From Rhizobiales bacterium 2SD (GTDB lineage Bacteria > Pseudomonadota > Alphaproteobacteria > Rhizobiales > Beijerinckiaceae), in NCBI GenBank assembly GCA_005502805.1, contig SCMY01000006.1, positions 124,001-188,000 of the forward strand: a stretch of 64,000 bases of DNA, given 5' to 3'. A program made the position numbers and the translations under genes. The notes under the pieces were generated by a model. It saw nothing but the letters and a program-made list of their open reading frames with translations. It was not told the DNA's origin and searched no databases. This document shows, one piece after another, positions 63,358 to 64,000 of the stretch; position 1 is the stretch's first letter; each line of letters begins with the position of its first letter.

Positions 63358-64000
63358 TTACTCCGCCGCCTGCGGCTTCAGCACGCCGCGGCGGATCTGG
63401 TCTTCTTCGATCGACTCGAACAAAGCGCGGAAATTGCCCTCGCCGAAGCCGTCATCGCCCTTGCGCTGGATGAACTCGAAGAAGATCGGGCCGACCACGG
63501 TGGCCGAGAAGATCTGGAGGAGCACCTTGCTCATCCGGCCTTCCTTGGAGCCGAGCGCGACCGCGCCCTCGCCGTCGATCAGGATGCCGTTGGCCTTGAG
63601 GCGGGCGACCGGCTCGCCATGGTTTGGGACGCGGCCGTCGACCTTCTCGTAATAGGTCTCGGGCGGCGAGGGCATGAAGGGCAGGCCGTTCTGCCGGAGC
63701 TGCTCGACGCTGGTATAAATGTCGCGCGAGCCGAGCGCGACGTGCTGGATGCCCTCGCCCTTGTACTGGCGCAGGTACTCCTCGATCTGGCTCTTGTCGT
63801 CGAGGGATTCGTTGATCGGGATGCGGATCTTGCCGCAGGGCGAGGTCAGCGCCCGCGAGATCAGCCCGGTGAGCTTGCCCTCGATGTTGAAGAAGCGGAT
63901 CTCACGGAAATTGAAGAGCTCGCCATACCAGTCGGCCCAATGGTCCATGCGGCCGCGCATGACGTTGTGGGTGAGGTGGTCGAGGTAATACATCCCGGCC
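63358..64000 (-). CDS. hppD: 4-hydroxyphenylpyruvate dioxygenase, 3' part only
   Basis: The frame enters from the right edge, so only the C-terminal 213 or so residues of a roughly 360-residue enzyme are visible. All three iron ligands are present: the first histidine in LDHLTHNV, the second in [11 protein letters not shown], and the glutamate in [22 protein letters not shown] converts 4-hydroxyphenylpyruvate to homogentisate in tyrosine breakdown. The visible domain is the catalytic vicinal-oxygen-chelate repeat, and the C-terminus is complete. It converges on the LysR gene with 6 bases between stops. Confidence 0.95.
   Translation of the reverse strand, partial: AGMYYLDHLTHNVMRGRMDHWADWYGELFNFREIRFFNIEGKLTGLISRALTSPCGKIRIPINESLDDKSQIEEYLRQYKGEGIQHVALGSRDIYTSVEQLRQNGLPFMPSPPETYYEKVDGRVPNHGEPVARLKANGILIDGEGAVALGSKEGRMSKVLLQIFSATVVGPIFFEFIQRKGDDGFGEGNFRALFESIEEDQIRRGVLKPQAAE

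Overview
The window is a gene-dense stretch of high-GC chromosome from an alphaproteobacterium. It most resembles a Hyphomicrobiales member close to Bosea; that placement is from memory of gene content, not from a search. Supporting traits are a split F1-only atpHAGDC operon, an alphaproteobacterial sdhCDAB operon, two enzymes of the ethylmalonyl-CoA pathway (a malyl-CoA thioesterase-like Mcl2 and mesaconyl-CoA hydratase), a rhizobial-style phosphonate cluster with a DUF1045 protein, and dispersed intergenic palindromes of the kind common in this order. I saw no tRNA, rRNA, CRISPR array, insertion sequence or prophage. No gene-free stretch exceeds about 260 bases.

Layout. 1-2140: 5' part of an arabinose-5-phosphate isomerase gene and a divergent beta-barrel outer-membrane protein. 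2153-14121: complete carbon-phosphorus lyase locus. phnGHIJK-phnLM-DUF1045-hexapeptide transferase run leftward. The repressor gene phnF is divergent from phnG, with two HutC-type operators between them. The importer phnC-D-E1-E2 has its own Pho box. 14265-19196: TetR regulator divergent from an RND efflux pair. 19344-20324: orphan tricarboxylate-type binding protein. 20328-27831: alpha-2-macroglobulin and PBP1C pair. 28047-29423: exported trypsin-fold protein that appears to have lost its catalytic triad. 29571-32747: tripartite tricarboxylate transporter tctC-B-A. 32793-40400: priA and the F1 ATP synthase operon. 40597-45144: mcl2, DUF429, a PLP dehydratase, an Asp/Glu racemase-like protein and mch. 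45154-46451: a two-gene unit with a metzincin-type metalloprotease and a small exported protein. 46702-50488: sdhCDAB with an extra small membrane-protein gene inserted before sdhB. 50739-54193: creD, a DadA-like oxidoreductase and a class I glutamine amidotransferase. 54445-59526: TetR regulator with a second RND efflux pair behind a perfect palindromic operator. 59575-64000: exported unknown protein, HxlR regulator divergent from a DHFR-like reductase, EamA exporter, LysR regulator, and the 3' part of an hppD gene.

How the parts work together. Phosphonates would be imported by PhnCDE1E2 under phosphate control (Pho box) and broken down by PhnGHIJKLM under PhnF control. phnN, phnO and phnP are not in the window. 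Mcl2 and Mch act at neighbouring steps of acetyl-CoA assimilation. Both RND systems carry local TetR control but no outer-membrane channel gene. Two repeat families deserve attention. Family A (about 95-110 bp) sits between genes inside several operons. Family B (about 130-140 bp) has entered reading frames: it supplies the C-terminal tail and stop codon of PhnF and part of the N-terminus of PBP1C. The strongest candidates for something undescribed are the metzincin/small exported protein pair, the triad-less exported trypsin-fold protein, and the repeat-derived peptide segments.
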